Part shown: piece after piece, positions 1 through 9,261 of the stretch | Layout of the letters: the number at the start of each line of letters is the position of its first letter | How positions within the stretch are numbered: the stretch's first letter is position 1 | Made by a program: the position numbers and the translations under genes | DNA from: CBDHDJ01 sp965261645 | GTDB lineage: Bacteria > Pseudomonadota > Alphaproteobacteria > SHVV01 | Length of the DNA: 64,000 bases | Direction: 5' to 3' | Assembly (NCBI GenBank): GCA_965261645.1 | Contig: CBDHDJ010000004.1 | Location: 1,178,001-1,242,000 of the forward strand | The notes under the pieces: generated by a model | Seen by the model: the letters and a program-made list of their open reading frames with translations, nothing else | The model's database searches: none | Told to the model about the DNA's origin: nothing

Positions 1-2
1 CA

Positions 3-146
3 TTGGCGGGAACGCTCCACATCTATTCCGAGCGCGGCGGCGACTATATCGAGACCATCCGCGACATCATCCGCATCAACGCGCTCGACGAGTTTGACCG
101 TTCGCGGCTCGGCGATACCGATCTCGACGCTTCGCCGCAAGTCTAG
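3..146 (+). CDS. C-terminal fragment of an unidentified protein
   Basis: The window opens inside an open frame of 47 codons that ends at a TAG (144-146). The visible tail begins LAGTLHIYSERGGDYIETIR and ends DTDLDASPQV. The codon use is GC-rich, like the neighbouring core genes, so this is probably the end of a real chromosomal gene. I do not recognise the family, and no catalytic motif is visible. It converges on the minus-strand aldolase gene that ends at 206. Confidence 0.45.
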   Translation: MAGTLHIYSERGGDYIETIRDIIRINALDEFDRSRLGDTDLDASPQV

Positions 147-205
147 AGCTCTGGCAAAAGATCGAGCCGATCGCCGTGGGACAGCTCGGTGCCGGGATCC
201 CCGTT

Positions 206-964
206 TTACGTGGTGCCGGCCGCGGCTCGCGCCGCTTCGCGCAACAGGGCGGAATCGCTGGCTGGCGTGACGAAGCGGTAGCCTCGCGCGAATAGCTCCT
301 TCGCACTTGCGCCGCCATAGGGCACGCCGCCGAGCGGTTTGCCCGAATCCACGATGCGTTGCTCGGCACGCTCGAACAGGGCTTTCACTTCCGGGTCATC
401 AAACGCCGCCGGCTTGCCGATGCTGCCCGAGAGATCGTTGGGGCCGATGAACAAGACGTCGACCCCGTCGACTGCTGCGATGGCGGCAATGTTCTCGACC
501 GCCCCGGCCGATTCGATCTGGCACATGATCAGCAGGTTCTCGTGCGCCGTCTCGAGATAATTGCGGAAGCCAAGACCATAGGTCGATGCTCGCACCGTGC
601 TCGAGATGCCGCGCCGGCCGCGCGGCGGAAAGCGGCACGCGGCGACCACCGCTTCGGCGTCGGCGGCGTTCTCGACCCCGGGGATGACGAGCCCTTCGAT
701 GCCCATGTCGAGCGCCTGGCGGACATGAGCGGAGCCGTGCCCGGCGATGCGCATAAGGAGCGTCGCCCCGCTCGGCCAGATCGCCCGCAACTGATCGACG
801 GCCACGGCGAGATCGGGAGGGCCGTGCTCGTGATCGATGAGTAACGCATCGAAACCGGCTTGCGCGACGATCTCGGCCGCACTCGCACTGCCGAGCGAGA
901 GCCAGCAGCCGATGCAGTTCTGGTCGCTGGCGAGTTTGGCCTTGAGGGAATTGTTGCGGTACAC
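206..964 (-). CDS. HpcH/HpaI family aldolase
   Basis: A 252-residue protein of the HpcH/HpaI (2,4-dihydroxyhept-2-ene-1,7-dioate) aldolase family. These are class II metal-dependent enzymes that cleave or form 2-keto-hydroxy acids with pyruvate as one partner. Visible family motifs are the early IDHEHGP loop with the catalytic His, an Arg in LLMRIAG that would hold pyruvate, the CQIESAGAVENI strand with the metal-ligand Glu, and FIGPNDLSGSIG with the metal-ligand Asp. Length matches the family. The gene lies 33 bp downstream of the polysaccharide deacetylase on the same strand, so the two may be cotranscribed. The true substrate cannot be told from sequence; related enzymes act on several aldehyde acceptors. 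Confidence 0.85.
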   Translation of the reverse strand: MYRNNSLKAKLASDQNCIGCWLSLGSASAAEIVAQAGFDALLIDHEHGPPDLAVAVDQLRAIWPSGATLLMRIAGHGSAHVRQALDMGIEGLVIPGVENAADAEAVVAACRFPPRGRRGISSTVRASTYGLGFRNYLETAHENLLIMCQIESAGAVENIAAIAAVDGVDVLFIGPNDLSGSIGKPAAFDDPEVKALFERAEQRIVDSGKPLGGVPYGGASAKELFARGYRFVTPASDSALLREAARAAAGTT

Positions 965-997
965 GTGCGCTCCTTCCTGTCTGGGTGGTGGTTGATC

Positions 998-2041
998 TCA
1001 ATCCTCCCCGTCGGGGATGAGGAATTGAATGCCAAACCAGCGCCAGCGTCCATCACCAGCGTCGAGCGTGCAATTGACCCGCCCGCGGCCAGCCGGAAAT
1101 GGGGCTTGCAGGCGCACTTCGATACGCCGCTCGCCGAGGCGCTCGATACGCGCGGGGCCCGCTTCGTGGGACGCGTAGCAGGCTAAGCGGCTAAGCCCTT
1201 CGATGTTTTCGGCAACGGTGAAGCCGAGCGGCGGCGGATTGGGCCCGAGCACGGTGTTGCTCGGCGTGAGGTCCGAGACCGCCAGGGGGAGTGCATTGGC
1301 GGCGAGAATGAGGCGGGATTTACCGCCGTAATTGTCGGACAACGCGAAGCGCGGCAAGGTGTAGAGGTCATGGGCCGGGTGCGCGACGCCCGAGTGTTGA
1401 CCGAAGGCCGCAGCGAAGCCCGCGCTCCTGGCGAGATCCACGTTCGTCTGGCTGAACTCGCCATAAGGATAGGCGAAGAGCGTCGGCGTAAGGCCAAGCT
1501 CCGCCTCAAAGCGTTCGTTCGCCCTTGCGACGGCGCGCTCGGCGCGTTCCGAATCGGCAAACGCCATGTGGAGGTGCGAGGTGGTGTGGTGGCCGATGGT
1601 GACGCCGCTTGACGCCATCTCGCGCAGTTGATTCCAGCTCATGTAGCCGGAAACGCGGCCATCGAGGGGATCGGTGGCGACGAACAGCGTGAACGGCAGA
1701 CCGGCGGCCCTGAGGCGGGGCCAGGCTTCGCTATAGACCGAGAGAAACGCATCATCGATGGTGACGGCGATGGTCCGGTCGGGCAGCTCGGCCCCGGCCT
1801 TGAACGCCGCCACGATGTCGGGCAGCGACATGACATTGTAGCGCCCGCTGGTAAACTCGGCGAGGTGATCCGCGAACCTGTCGAGACCGATACTCGTCGA
1901 GGGGAATTCGTCCTCGCCGAAACGATGATACAAGAAGATCACCGCGCCGTTTTCCGACGCCGCGGCGGAACCGATCGCGGTCATCGAGCCGACAGCGATG
2001 AGAACGAACGCCAGAAGTGCGTGAAACAAGCGAAATCGCAT
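998..2041 (-). CDS. Exported polysaccharide deacetylase family protein
   Basis: A 347-residue protein. It has an N-terminal signal peptide or anchor (MRFRLFHALLAFVLIAVGSM, then small residues) followed by a NodB-homology carbohydrate esterase 4 domain. Motif 1 is altered to TIDDAFLS, with two Asp where TFDDG is usual. Motif 2 is the metal-binding GHHTTSHLHM, and the FAYPYGE strand matches motif 3. These enzymes remove acetyl or formyl groups from amino sugars of surface polysaccharide or peptidoglycan in the periplasm. About 100 C-terminal residues after the NodB domain form an extra domain I do not recognise. The gene is first in a probable two-gene unit with the downstream aldolase. Confidence 0.82.
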   Translation of the reverse strand: MRFRLFHALLAFVLIAVGSMTAIGSAAASENGAVIFLYHRFGEDEFPSTSIGLDRFADHLAEFTSGRYNVMSLPDIVAAFKAGAELPDRTIAVTIDDAFLSVYSEAWPRLRAAGLPFTLFVATDPLDGRVSGYMSWNQLREMASSGVTIGHHTTSHLHMAFADSERAERAVARANERFEAELGLTPTLFAYPYGEFSQTNVDLARSAGFAAAFGQHSGVAHPAHDLYTLPRFALSDNYGGKSRLILAANALPLAVSDLTPSNTVLGPNPPPLGFTVAENIEGLSRLACYASHEAGPARIERLGERRIEVRLQAPFPAGRGRVNCTLDAGDGRWRWFGIQFLIPDGED

Positions 2042-2171
2042 GGCATTCCCGGCAGGTGCTGGTCCCCGTCGTCTTACCCGTTTCGGTGTTTAGCGTGCCT
2101 CTTGGGCGAGATCAACCGGATGTGAGCCGGGCCCGCCCGGCTTTGGGACCCTGCGGGAGCCCGAGCTCAAG

Positions 2172-2870
2172 ATGAGGATTCTTGCCCTCGATACTGCGCT
2201 TCTCGCCTGTTCCGCCGCTTTCTGGGTGGACGGCGTGGTCATCGCCAAGCGCTTCGCACCGATGGAACGCGGGCACGCCGAACAGCTTCTGCCGATGGTC
2301 GAAACGGTGCGGCGGGAAGCCGGTCAGACTTACGGCGATGTTGATTTTCTGGCGGTGACGGTGGGTCCGGGAACCTTTACCGGCGTGCGCATCGGCCTGG
2401 CCGCCGCCCGCGGCCTCGCCCTGGCCGCGGCCCGCCCGCTCGTCGGGGTGACCACGCTGGCCGCGGTCGCGGAAGGGGCGCGGAGCGAGATTCGGGACGC
2501 AGAGCCCATCCTCGCCGTGCTCGATGCCCGCCGCGGCGAGGTCTACGCCCAAGCCTTCGATTGGCAGGGTGCGCCGCTCACCGATCCGGCCGCCATCGCG
2601 ACGGACGAGATACTCTCGGTTGTCCCGCGCGCCACCGGTCTCGCCGTCGGGACCGGCGTGCCACTGATCTGGCGCACGCTCAGCCAGCACCATCCGGGCT
2701 GGCGCACCGCCGAGACGCTCGGCCAGCCGGACGCCGCCTGGGTCGCCGAGCTGGCTGCCCGGTACGTCGCGGCGGGCGGGGATTTCAAGACCGGCCAACC
2801 ACCGGCGCCGCTTTATCTGCGTTCACCCGGCGCCCGCCTGCCCGGGGCGCACCACCTGCCGCGGACGTAG
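2172..2870 (+). CDS. tsaB: tRNA threonylcarbamoyladenosine biosynthesis protein TsaB
   Basis: TsaB is the catalytically silent ASKHA-fold partner of TsaD in the complex that makes t6A37 on ANN-decoding tRNAs. The 232-residue sequence starts MRILALDTALLACS, the usual ASKHA phosphate-1 strand. It has the GHAEQLLPMV helix that contacts TsaD and the VGPGTFTGVRIGLAAARGLA motif typical of TsaB. Length is normal. In many alphaproteobacteria tsaB is followed directly by rimI and then fur. Here rimI is absent, and a converging tusA-like gene and a mucR-like gene lie between tsaB and fur. Confidence 0.93.
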   Translation: MRILALDTALLACSAAFWVDGVVIAKRFAPMERGHAEQLLPMVETVRREAGQTYGDVDFLAVTVGPGTFTGVRIGLAAARGLALAAARPLVGVTTLAAVAEGARSEIRDAEPILAVLDARRGEVYAQAFDWQGAPLTDPAAIATDEILSVVPRATGLAVGTGVPLIWRTLSQHHPGWRTAETLGQPDAAWVAELAARYVAAGGDFKTGQPPAPLYLRSPGARLPGAHHLPRT

Positions 2871-2911
2871 CAAGCGTAAATCAGGCATCAGCCCCGGGCC
2901 CAGGGTGAGCA

Positions 2912-3175
2912 TCAGCGCTTGGGCCTTTTCTTCAGGCGTAGGACGTGAACCTCGGTCTCCGCGCCGTCGGGCGCGATCTCCGCCGTGATCTCCAGGACGC
3001 TATGACCATGTTCGATCACCGAGCGCGGCACATTTTCCAGCGGCTCGCCGACAGTGAGCCGTATTTCCGCGGTTTCGCCCGGTTTCATTCGTTCGAGCAA
3101 GAGCTTCGTCTTGACGAACGTTATCGGGCAAACATAGGACGTGATATCGAGATAGTGATCGGCGCGTTCTGACAT
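2912..3175 (-). CDS. TusA-like sulfur carrier protein
   Basis: An 87-residue protein of the TusA/SirA/YedF family. The family Cys is present at position 16 in YVCPITFVKTKLLLERM, but the second Pro of the classic CPxP signature is Thr here. The LTVGEPLENVPRSV strand-helix and a C-terminal beta strand complete the small alpha-beta sandwich. Such proteins carry persulfide sulfur for tRNA thiolation, cofactor synthesis or sulfur oxidation; which one applies here is not evident. It is transcribed divergently from the mucR-like gene and converges on tsaB. Confidence 0.8.
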   Translation of the reverse strand: MSERADHYLDITSYVCPITFVKTKLLLERMKPGETAEIRLTVGEPLENVPRSVIEHGHSVLEITAEIAPDGAETEVHVLRLKKRPKR

Positions 3176-3271
3176 GGCGGCACTGTATTTCTTACAGCAG
3201 AACTTTGCTATTGCTTCAACGCTACTAATCTATATACAAAACTTCAACAGTATGCGGAGGACTATACATAA
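3176..3271. promoter_or_regulatory. AT-rich divergent promoter region between tusA-like and mucR-like genes
   Basis: This 96-bp gap is much richer in A and T than the surrounding genes, with runs such as CTACTAATCTATATACAAAA. It must hold promoters for both divergent genes. MucR/Ros proteins bind AT-rich DNA and often repress their own gene, so autoregulation is plausible but inferred. A GGAGG lies about 10 bases before the mucR ATG. Confidence 0.5.
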
Positions 3272-3694
3272 ATGGTAGATCAACCCGAATCGAGTGAACT
3301 TCTAGCTCTTACGACAAATATTGTCGCGTCGCACGTTGCGAACAACCTGGTCGCGGTCGGCGAGCTTCCCAAACTGATCCAACAGGTCTATTCCGCGCTC
3401 GCATCGGTCGGAAACGCTGCCGCCGCCGCACCCGCGCCGCGGCCGCAGCCGGTGGTCCCCATCAAGAAGTCGATCACCCCCGACTATATTATCTGTCTTG
3501 AGGACGGCAAGAAGTTGAAGATGCTCAAGCGCCATCTCAAGACCCGCTACAATATAACGCCGGACGAATATAGAGAGCGCTGGGGCCTGCCGCCCGATTA
3601 CCCCATGGTGGCGCCGAACTACGCTGCCCAACGCAGCGAGTTGGCCAAGAAAATTGGTCTTGGCACGAAGCGGCGGACACGTCGCCGGCGGTAA
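3272..3694 (+). CDS. MucR/Ros family transcriptional regulator
   Basis: A 140-residue DNA-binding protein of the Ros/MucR family, which in alphaproteobacteria controls exopolysaccharide, motility and cell-cycle genes by binding AT-rich promoters. The N-terminal half is the oligomerisation region, followed by an Ala/Pro linker. The DNA-binding domain runs from about residue 70 (DYIICLEDGKKLKMLKRHL) through the conserved NITPDEYRERWGLPPDYPMV helix region to a basic tail ending TKRRTRRRR. Aligned to the Ros zinc finger (C-x2-C-x9-H-x4-H), the ligand positions here are Cys75, Asp78, His88 and Tyr93. Only two canonical ligands remain, and the family includes members that fold without zinc. Confidence 0.88.
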   Translation: MVDQPESSELLALTTNIVASHVANNLVAVGELPKLIQQVYSALASVGNAAAAAPAPRPQPVVPIKKSITPDYIICLEDGKKLKMLKRHLKTRYNITPDEYRERWGLPPDYPMVAPNYAAQRSELAKKIGLGTKRRTRRRR

Positions 3695-3746
3695 TCACCC
3701 CCCTTCACCGCCAGTCATTAAGTCAGGCGCTTGGTGTCGGACCCCG

Positions 3747-3762
3747 CCCGAGCCTGCTCGGG
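3747..3762 (+). terminator. Hairpin between mucR-like gene and fur
   Basis: A perfect 7-bp stem (CCCGAGC / GCTCGGG) with a two-base loop sits 53 bp after the mucR stop. It is followed by AAAGCGGTTTG rather than a clean U tract, so it is a weak intrinsic terminator at best. Its placement ahead of fur suggests it separates the two transcription units. Confidence 0.4.
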
Positions 3763-3819
3763 AAAGCGGTTTGATTTCGCGTCCGGAAATGCCAAATTAT
3801 TAACGAGGAGCACAGGGGC

Positions 3820-4248
3820 ATGACGGCCGGGCTAGAGCAGCTGTGCATTAGGAAGGGTTTGAAGATGACGGCGCAGCGCCGTCTCATCGCGCGCGTGCTG
3901 TCACAAGCGAAGGACCACCCCGATGTCGAGGAGGTCTATCGCCGGGCCGTCGAAGTCGAACCCAAAATCAGTATCGCCACGGTCTACCGCACGGTCCGCT
4001 TGTTTGAAGACGCTGGGGTCCTCGATCGGCACGATTTCGGCGATGGCCGCGCGCGCTACGAGCGGGCGCCGGAGGCCCATCACGACCACCTGATCGACCT
4101 CGAGAATGGCCAAGTGATCGAGTTTCAGGACGGCGAGATCGAGGAGCTACAGCGTCGCGTCGCACGTCGTTTGGGCTACAAGCTGACTGGTCATCGGCTC
4201 GAGCTCTATGGTGTCGCCATCGCCTCCAAAGATCATGAGACGGAATGA
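3820..4248 (+). CDS. fur: Fur family metal-responsive regulator
   Basis: A 142-residue Fur-superfamily repressor. The N-terminal winged helix includes KMTAQRRLIARVL and the recognition region SIATVYRTVRLFEDAGV. The metal-binding core is APEAHHDHLIDLENG, with His87, His88, Asp89 and His90. The usual Cys-x2-Cys structural zinc motif that follows HHDHLIC in gamma-proteobacterial Fur is missing. That pattern is typical of alphaproteobacterial Fur/Mur proteins, which often sense manganese. The Irr-type heme motif is not present. It stands alone with its own upstream spacer, followed by plsC. Confidence 0.9.
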   Translation: MTAGLEQLCIRKGLKMTAQRRLIARVLSQAKDHPDVEEVYRRAVEVEPKISIATVYRTVRLFEDAGVLDRHDFGDGRARYERAPEAHHDHLIDLENGQVIEFQDGEIEELQRRVARRLGYKLTGHRLELYGVAIASKDHETE

Positions 4249-4376
4249 TCGGTGATGCGCCCGGGCGGGCAGGCGCCTAGCTGGGGCCAAAGCCCTCCGC
4301 GGTCGCTCTACCGATGGGACGCGCAGCACCAAGGCAAGACAGCTCAGGCGAACCCTAACCCGCGGGGTGTTGATCG

Positions 4377-5240
4377 GTGCGCGTAACCCTAGCTCTGATT
4401 AAGATCGTGGCGATAACGGCCTGGACGTTCATTCTGCTGCCGGCCCAGCTCATCGGAATCACTCTCTACCGCCCGCTCGCTGTCAACGTGCCGGTGCTCT
4501 ATCACCGCGGTGTCTGCGCGCTTCTCGGCCTCGAGGTCGAGGTCTGGGGAGCCCGCGCGCCGCGCGCGCCCGTCCTGTTCGTCGCCAACCACTCGTCCTG
4601 GCTCGATATTTCGGTTCTCTCCACCGTCATACCAGGCTCGTTCATCGCCAAGCAGGAGGTGGCGGGATGGCCGGCGTTCGGCCTGCTCGCCAAACTGCAG
4701 CGCTCGGTCTTCATCGAGCGCGTGCCGCGCCGCGCGGCCGACCAGCGCGATGAGATCACCGAACGACTGGAGGCCGGCGACAATCTCATCTTGTTTCCCG
4801 AAGGCACGAGCAGCGACGGCAATCGGGTGCTGCCCTTCAAGAGCGCGCTGTTCGCCGTTGCCGAACGCCCGGTCAAGGGCCGCGCGCTCACCCTGCAACC
4901 GGTTTCCGTTGCTTACACGCGGCTCGATTTCATGCCGCTCGGGCGCCACCTTCGGCCGTTGTTCACCTGGTACGGCGATATGGAACTCGGGCCCCATATC
5001 TGGGGCGTTCTCGGGCTGGGCCCGGCGACCGCCACGGTGGTCTTGCACGCGCCGGTTACGCTAGAGAGCTATCCTTCGCGCAAGGCGTTGGCCGAGTATT
5101 GCCAGGCGCGCGTCGAGGAGGGCCTGTCCCGGGCGCTCGCGGGCCGCCTGCCCGATGGCGTTGGGTCGCGGCCGGGCCCCGAGCTCGACAGCTTTGCCGA
5201 CGGCGCGCCCGAAACCGCCGCAACTCCCCAGAATCCTTGA
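4377..5240 (+). CDS. plsC: 1-acyl-sn-glycerol-3-phosphate acyltransferase (PlsC family)
   Basis: A 287-residue membrane-associated acyltransferase. The start is GTG. An N-terminal hydrophobic segment (IKIVAITAWTFILLPAQLIG) precedes the catalytic HX4D block NHSSWLDISVLS and the substrate-binding block LILFPEGTSSDG. It transfers an acyl chain to lysophosphatidate to form phosphatidate, or acts on ornithine lipids if it is the OlsA paralogue; sequence alone does not decide. The tail beyond about residue 250 is low-complexity and Pro/Ala-rich. It is followed 33 bp later by miaB. Confidence 0.88.
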   Translation: MRVTLALIKIVAITAWTFILLPAQLIGITLYRPLAVNVPVLYHRGVCALLGLEVEVWGARAPRAPVLFVANHSSWLDISVLSTVIPGSFIAKQEVAGWPAFGLLAKLQRSVFIERVPRRAADQRDEITERLEAGDNLILFPEGTSSDGNRVLPFKSALFAVAERPVKGRALTLQPVSVAYTRLDFMPLGRHLRPLFTWYGDMELGPHIWGVLGLGPATATVVLHAPVTLESYPSRKALAEYCQARVEEGLSRALAGRLPDGVGSRPGPELDSFADGAPETAATPQNP

Positions 5241-5273
5241 CTCGCGGCGGCTAACTGCTAGTGTTTCTCTATC

Positions 5274-6746
5274 TTGCAACAGCTTGAGGATTGCGTGTTA
5301 CCGGCGGCATCCGCCCGCGCCCTAGCGGCAACCAGGCCCTTGGCCAAGAAACTCTTCATCAAAACTTACGGCTGTCAGATGAACGTCTATGACTCCGCCC
5401 GAATGGCGGATGTCATGGCGCCCCTCGGATACGTCTCGACCGATGCCCCGGCGGAGGCGGATCTGATCATCCTCAACACCTGCCACATCCGAGAAAAGGC
5501 GGCCGAGAAGGTGTATTCCGAGCTCGGCCGGCTGCGCTGGCTCAAACGCGCGCGCACGCCGGATCGCCAGCCGCTGCTGATCGCCGTGGGCGGCTGCGTG
5601 GCCCAGGCGGAAGGCGCCGAGATCCTGAGCCGCGCCCCTTATGTCGACATCGTCTTCGGGCCGCAGACCTACCATCGGCTCCCCGCCATGGTGGCGCGCG
5701 CCGAGCGTGATCTCACGGACCTGCCGCCGGATGCCGGCGCCGGCGTGATCGAGACCGAGCTTGCGGTCGACGAGAAGTTCGATCACCTGCCCGAGGAGGG
5801 CCAGCCCCAGGGTGTGACGGCGTTTCTCACCGTGCAGGAGGGGTGCGACAAGTTCTGCACCTTTTGCGTGGTGCCCTATACGCGCGGCGCGGAATACTCG
5901 CGACCGCCGGACGAGGTCACCACCGAGGCGGAGCGCCTCGTGCGGTCGGGCGCGCGCGAGATCACTCTGCTCGGCCAGAACGTCAATGCCTATCACGGCG
6001 AAGGGCCGGACGGCGCAGTGGTCTCGCTCGGCGGCCTCTTGCGCCGCCTGGCGGAGATCGCGGGCCTGGATCGGCTGCGCTACACCACCTCGCACCCGCG
6101 CGATGTCGATTCCGAGCTGATTGCCGCCCACCGCGAGCTCGATGTGCTCATGCCCTTCGTTCACCTGCCGGTGCAATCGGGGTCCGACCGCGTGTTGGCC
6201 GGCATGAACCGGCGCCATCGGGCTGACGACTACCGTCGCGTCGTCGATCGGCTACGCGCAGCGCGACCCGATATCGCGCTCTCGTCCGATTTCATCGTCG
6301 GGTTTCCGGGCGAAAGCGATACCGATTTTGACGCAACTCTCAGTCTCGCGCGGGAGATTGGCTATGCGCAGGCGTTCTCCTTCAAATACAGCGCCCGGCC
6401 CGGCACGCCCGCGGCGTTGCGCCAGGATCAGGTGCCGGAGGCCGTCAAGGCGGCCCGCTTGGCCGCGCTCCAGGCCGTGCTCGACGAACAACAAAAGGCC
6501 TTCAATGCGGCCTGTGTGGGACGTCGCTTGGCCGTCCTGTTCGAGGGCCGCGGCCGGCATGGCGGTCAACTGGTGGGCCGCAGCCCCTATCTCCAGCCCG
6601 TTCACGTCGCGGCACCGGACCGCTTGCTGGGCGAGATCGTCGATGTCGATGTCGAAGCGGCCCTGCCCAACAGCCTATCCGCACGGTTGGCCGACTCCCG
6701 CGCTATCCGGTCGGCGAGCGTGGACCCGGAGGCCAGCGCATCGTGA
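5274..6746 (+). CDS. miaB: tRNA-2-methylthio-N6-dimethylallyladenosine synthase MiaB
   Basis: A radical-SAM methylthiotransferase that converts i6A37 to ms2i6A37 in tRNA. The N-terminal UPF0004 domain carries the three auxiliary-cluster cysteines (TYGCQMN, NTCHIREKA, GGCVAQ). The radical-SAM cluster motif is EGCDKFCTFCVVPYTRG, and a TRAM domain closes the protein. The longest frame begins at a TTG (5274); GTG at 5295 and TTG at 5340, just ahead of AKKLFIKTYGC, are equally plausible starts. It leads the miaB-phoH-ybeY-corC-lnt operon, with 13 bp to phoH. Confidence 0.96.
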   Translation: MQQLEDCVLPAASARALAATRPLAKKLFIKTYGCQMNVYDSARMADVMAPLGYVSTDAPAEADLIILNTCHIREKAAEKVYSELGRLRWLKRARTPDRQPLLIAVGGCVAQAEGAEILSRAPYVDIVFGPQTYHRLPAMVARAERDLTDLPPDAGAGVIETELAVDEKFDHLPEEGQPQGVTAFLTVQEGCDKFCTFCVVPYTRGAEYSRPPDEVTTEAERLVRSGAREITLLGQNVNAYHGEGPDGAVVSLGGLLRRLAEIAGLDRLRYTTSHPRDVDSELIAAHRELDVLMPFVHLPVQSGSDRVLAGMNRRHRADDYRRVVDRLRAARPDIALSSDFIVGFPGESDTDFDATLSLAREIGYAQAFSFKYSARPGTPAALRQDQVPEAVKAARLAALQAVLDEQQKAFNAACVGRRLAVLFEGRGRHGGQLVGRSPYLQPVHVAAPDRLLGEIVDVDVEAALPNSLSARLADSRAIRSASVDPEASAS

Positions 6747-6759
6747 AGGCACCGTCGCC

Positions 6760-7731
6760 GTGAAGATGGTTTCGGCAAAGAGCGGCACCCGGCCGTTGGT
6801 CATGGATTTCGATGACAACCGCCTGCTGGGTGCGCTGTTTGGCCAGCACGATCAGCATCTCGCGCTGCTCGAGGAGCGGCTCGACATCTCGGTTTCGTCG
6901 CGCGGCAATCGCCTCGAGATCACCGGCGATGCCCTGTCGCAGAGCACGGCCAAGGCGGTGCTAGATGAGCTCTACGACCGGCTCAAACGGGGTGACGAGG
7001 TGGGTGCCGGCGATGTCGAGGGCGCCATCCGCATGGCCGGGGCGCAGGACGGCATCACCGCCGATGTCCGCCCCCGGGTGCGCACGCGCAAGCGTGACAT
7101 CGTGCCCCGTTCGCCCAACCAGGCCGCCTATCTGCAGGCGCTGCAAAGCCACGATCTGGTGTTTGGCCTCGGCCCGGCGGGGACCGGCAAGACCTATCTC
7201 GCTGTCGCCGTGGCGGTCGCCAAGCTGTTGAATGGCGAGGCCGAGCGGATCGTCCTGTCACGCCCGGCGGTCGAGGCCGGTGAGCGGTTGGGTTTCCTGC
7301 CCGGCGATGTGCGCGAGAAGGTCGATCCCTATCTTCGGCCGCTTTACGATGCGCTCTTCGACATGATGCCGGTGGATCAGGCCTTGCGCCGCCTCGAGAC
7401 GGGCGAGATCGAAGTCGCGCCGCTGGCGTTCATGCGCGGGCGGACACTGTCCAATGCCTTCGTCATCCTGGACGAGGCGCAGAACACGACGCCGGTGCAA
7501 ATGAAGATGCTGCTCACGCGCCTCGGCGAAAACTCCGCCATGGCGGTGACCGGCGATCTCACGCAAGTCGATCTGCCGCGCGGCTCGCGCTCGGGCCTTC
7601 ATGAGGCGGTGGACGTGCTCACAAGCGTCGAAGGCCTGGCCTTCGTCTATTTCAGCGACGCCGATATCGTGCGCCATCCCTTGGTGACACGGGTGTTGCA
7701 AGCCTACCAAGCGCACGGCGGCGATCGATAG
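6760..7731 (+). CDS. phoH: PhoH-like NTPase
   Basis: A 323-residue PhoH/YbeZ-family ATPase. The N-terminal region (LDISVSSRGNRLEITGD) resembles the KH-like part of this family. The ATPase core has Walker A GPAGTGKTYLAVA and Walker B FVILDEAQNTT. YbeZ works with the endoribonuclease YbeY in rRNA processing and ribosome quality control, which agrees with the next gene. I place the start at GTG 6760 (VKMVSAKSG), with ATG 6766 as alternative, because anything further upstream in this frame is out-of-phase miaB sequence. Confidence 0.94.
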   Translation: MKMVSAKSGTRPLVMDFDDNRLLGALFGQHDQHLALLEERLDISVSSRGNRLEITGDALSQSTAKAVLDELYDRLKRGDEVGAGDVEGAIRMAGAQDGITADVRPRVRTRKRDIVPRSPNQAAYLQALQSHDLVFGLGPAGTGKTYLAVAVAVAKLLNGEAERIVLSRPAVEAGERLGFLPGDVREKVDPYLRPLYDALFDMMPVDQALRRLETGEIEVAPLAFMRGRTLSNAFVILDEAQNTTPVQMKMLLTRLGENSAMAVTGDLTQVDLPRGSRSGLHEAVDVLTSVEGLAFVYFSDADIVRHPLVTRVLQAYQAHGGDR

Positions 7732-7739
7732 GCGACACG

Positions 7740-8295
7740 ATGGAGCATGAACCGGACGACGTCACTCACCTGGTGATCGAGGTTATGGTCCGCGATCCGA
7801 CGTGGCGGAAAACGCTCCCCGGCGGCGCGGCCCTCAGTCGGAAGGCCGCTACGGCGGCTTTGGCCGAGCTCGGATGCGGGCCGGCGGGGGAGGTGAGCAT
7901 CGTTCTCGCCGATGACGCATTCGTTCGCGGCCTCAATCGGGATTATCGCGGCGAGGACAGCGCGACCAACGTTCTCGCCTTTCCCGGCACGCCAGGGAGC
8001 GCAAAGGGCCCGGCGGTGGCTGGGCCAACATCAGCCCCCGATGATCCGCCGCGGCTGCTCGGCGACGTGGTCCTGGCCCATGAGACGGTCGTCGCGGAGG
8101 CGGCCGAGCAAGGCAAGCCGCTCGGCGATCATCTGGCCCATCTCGTGGTTCATGGGGTGTTGCATCTATTTGGTTATGATCATCATACCGATGCCGAGGC
8201 CGTGATCATGGAACGTCTGGAGGCAACGATATTGGCCACGCTCGCGATCGAGGATCCCTATCGCCCGGTGCGGCGGCGGAATCGGCGGGCGGCCG

Positions 8296-8324
<29 letters not shown>
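7740..8324 (+). CDS. ybeY: Endoribonuclease YbeY (rRNA maturation factor)
   Basis: A 194-residue zinc-dependent single-strand endoribonuclease needed for 16S rRNA 3'-end maturation and 70S quality control. The metal site is the HGVLHLFGYDH block, with three His in the HGxLHLxGYDH signature. NRDYRGEDSATNVLAFP is the conserved substrate-pocket strand. An Ala/Pro-rich insertion follows NVLAFPG. It starts 9 bp after phoH and overlaps corC by 29 bp, so it is clearly cotranscribed. Confidence 0.95.
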
Positions 8325-9219
<895 letters not shown>

Positions 9220-9261
9220 CCGCCCGCGCTGGCGCTGCCGCAAGCCACGCCGTCCCCAACC

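Noticed and set aside
206..2041. Polysaccharide deacetylase and aldolase as part of an exopolysaccharide cluster
   Set aside because: No glycosyltransferase, flippase or polymerase gene is nearby. Two adjacent genes do not support a cluster call.
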